A stretch of 7,034 nucleotides of DNA, taken from positions 1 through 7,034 of the forward strand of contig CANJOG010000100.1 of the NCBI GenBank assembly GCA_947475475.1, read 5' to 3'. Both the position numbers and the translations under genes were made by a program. Under the pieces are notes generated by a model that was not told the origin of the DNA, did not search any database, and saw nothing but the letters and a program-made list of their open reading frames with translations. Each line of letters begins with the position of its first letter. The stretch's first letter is position 1. The DNA is from Acetobacteraceae bacterium (lineage in GTDB: Bacteria; Pseudomonadota; Alphaproteobacteria; Acetobacterales; Acetobacteraceae). Positions 6,712 through 7,034 of the stretch are shown one piece after another.

Positions 6712-6714
6712 GAA

Positions 6715-6801
6715 CTAGGCGGGCCGGCGCGCGGTCTTTGCCGAGACGATGGCGGAGTTGGTTCGCGCTGCGAGCGACGCGGCTGCGAATGACCCGACCA
6801 T
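6715..6801 (-). CDS. Putative 28-residue leader peptide / small ORF upstream of the P450
   Basis: An ATG at 6801 follows a strong GGGAGGAAAC. The frame runs 28 codons to a TAG at 6715-6717, 16 bases before the P450 ATG. The peptide starts MVGSFAAASLAARTNSAIVS and ends AKTARRPA. It is alanine-rich and basic at its end, without a clear membrane segment or a run of one regulatory amino acid. I recognise no family. The support is positional: a near-consensus ribosome binding site, and a stop just ahead of the next ribosome binding site. It could be a regulatory upstream ORF or a small protein, or the site may arise by chance. It lies in the same frame as the end of ruvX but beyond its TAA. Confidence 0.35.
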   Translation of the reverse strand: MVGSFAAASLAARTNSAIVSAKTARRPA

Positions 6802-6840
6802 GTTTCCTCCCGGCACTCCGTTTTGCCTATTTATGGTCAG

Positions 6841-6869
6841 AGATTAGCCGTCCCTTTCCCGTTCGGCAA
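6841..6869 (-). promoter_or_regulatory. Possible sigma-70-type promoter for the P450 operon
   Basis: On the minus strand TTGCCG (6869-6864) and TAATCT (6846-6841) are separated by exactly 17 bases. The first is a fair -35 box (four of six consensus bases), the second a poor -10 box (three of six). The site overlaps the end of ruvX and would start transcription just ahead of the small ORF. No operator-like inverted repeat was seen beside it. This is weak evidence; the operon could equally be read through from ruvX. Confidence 0.25.
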
Positions 6870-7034
6870 CGTGGCGCAGGTGATCAAGCGCGCCTTGCAG
6901 CATCCAGGCGGCGGCCGATCGGTCCACTGCCTCGGCGCGTTTGGAGCGGGTGAGGTCGGCTTCTCCAATCAGAAAGCGATTCACCGCACTCGAGGACAGT
7001 CTTTCGTCGCGCAACGCCGCCGGCAGGCCGGTCA
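6844..7034 (-). CDS. ruvX: RuvX/YqgF putative Holliday junction resolvase, C-terminal part
   Basis: The last 62 codons of a minus-strand gene entering from beyond the right edge, ending at TAA 6844-6846. Seen: DERLSSSAVNRFLIG, then RSKRAEAVDRSAAAWMLQGALDHL. Known: RuvX (YqgF) has an RNase H-like fold with a conserved DERLST motif carrying a catalytic acid, followed by a basic loop (R/K-K-R) and VDKxAAxxILQ with the last conserved aspartate. All three elements are present in order, with the second aspartate in AVDRSAAAWMLQ. The protein acts in DNA repair or 16S rRNA 5'-end processing, depending on species. It ends normally with a short charged tail. Its N-terminal half is outside the window. 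It is oriented like the P450 operon, 145 bases upstream of the P450 start. Confidence 0.88.
   Translation of the reverse strand, partial: TGLPAALRDERLSSSAVNRFLIGEADLTRSKRAEAVDRSAAAWMLQGALDHLRHVAERERDG

Overview
This is a GC-rich, gene-dense bacterial window, most likely from an alphaproteobacterium. The signs are a long alphaproteobacterial-type orotate phosphoribosyltransferase, an ELM1/DUF1022-like protein, a C-terminal RuvX segment and strong GC bias at third positions. The order (Rhodospirillales/Acetobacterales-like) is only a guess. No tRNA, rRNA, CRISPR array, insertion sequence or phage gene was seen.

Left part (1-2739), housekeeping and envelope. A 5' fragment of an ELM1-like gene runs leftward out of the window. 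It is divergent from pyrE (477-1208), whose stop overlaps the GTG start of a family-39 membrane glycosyltransferase (1201-2739). The pyrE-GT39 pair looks like one transcript. A short spacer (2740-2865) follows, with no gene and no convincing terminator.

Middle (2866-3313). This is the C-terminal end of a CgeB-like GT-B glycosyltransferase on the minus strand. It has no N-terminal half and no usable start, so it looks like a decayed or truncated gene. It abuts the stop codon of the next gene.

Right part (3314-6801, minus strand), an apparent catabolic or tailoring operon. Read in its own direction it encodes a possible 28-residue leader peptide, a CYP101 (P450cam)-like cytochrome P450, a TauD/TfdA-type Fe(II)/2-oxoglutarate dioxygenase whose ATG overlaps the P450 stop by one base, and then an exported LivJ-type ABC substrate-binding protein 74 bases downstream. 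The likely logic is that the binding protein captures a small organic molecule in the periplasm and the two oxygenases act on it or its product. The substrate is unknown. No ferredoxin, ferredoxin reductase, permease or ATPase is encoded here, so partners must lie elsewhere.

Right edge (6844-7034). This holds the C-terminal end of ruvX (yqgF), on the same strand and upstream of the P450 operon, with a possible promoter inside its 3' end.

The most interesting points are the translationally coupled P450-dioxygenase pair with its dedicated binding protein, the well-placed small ORF ahead of it, and the glycosyltransferase remnant at the operon's far edge, which may mark an insertion or replacement boundary.
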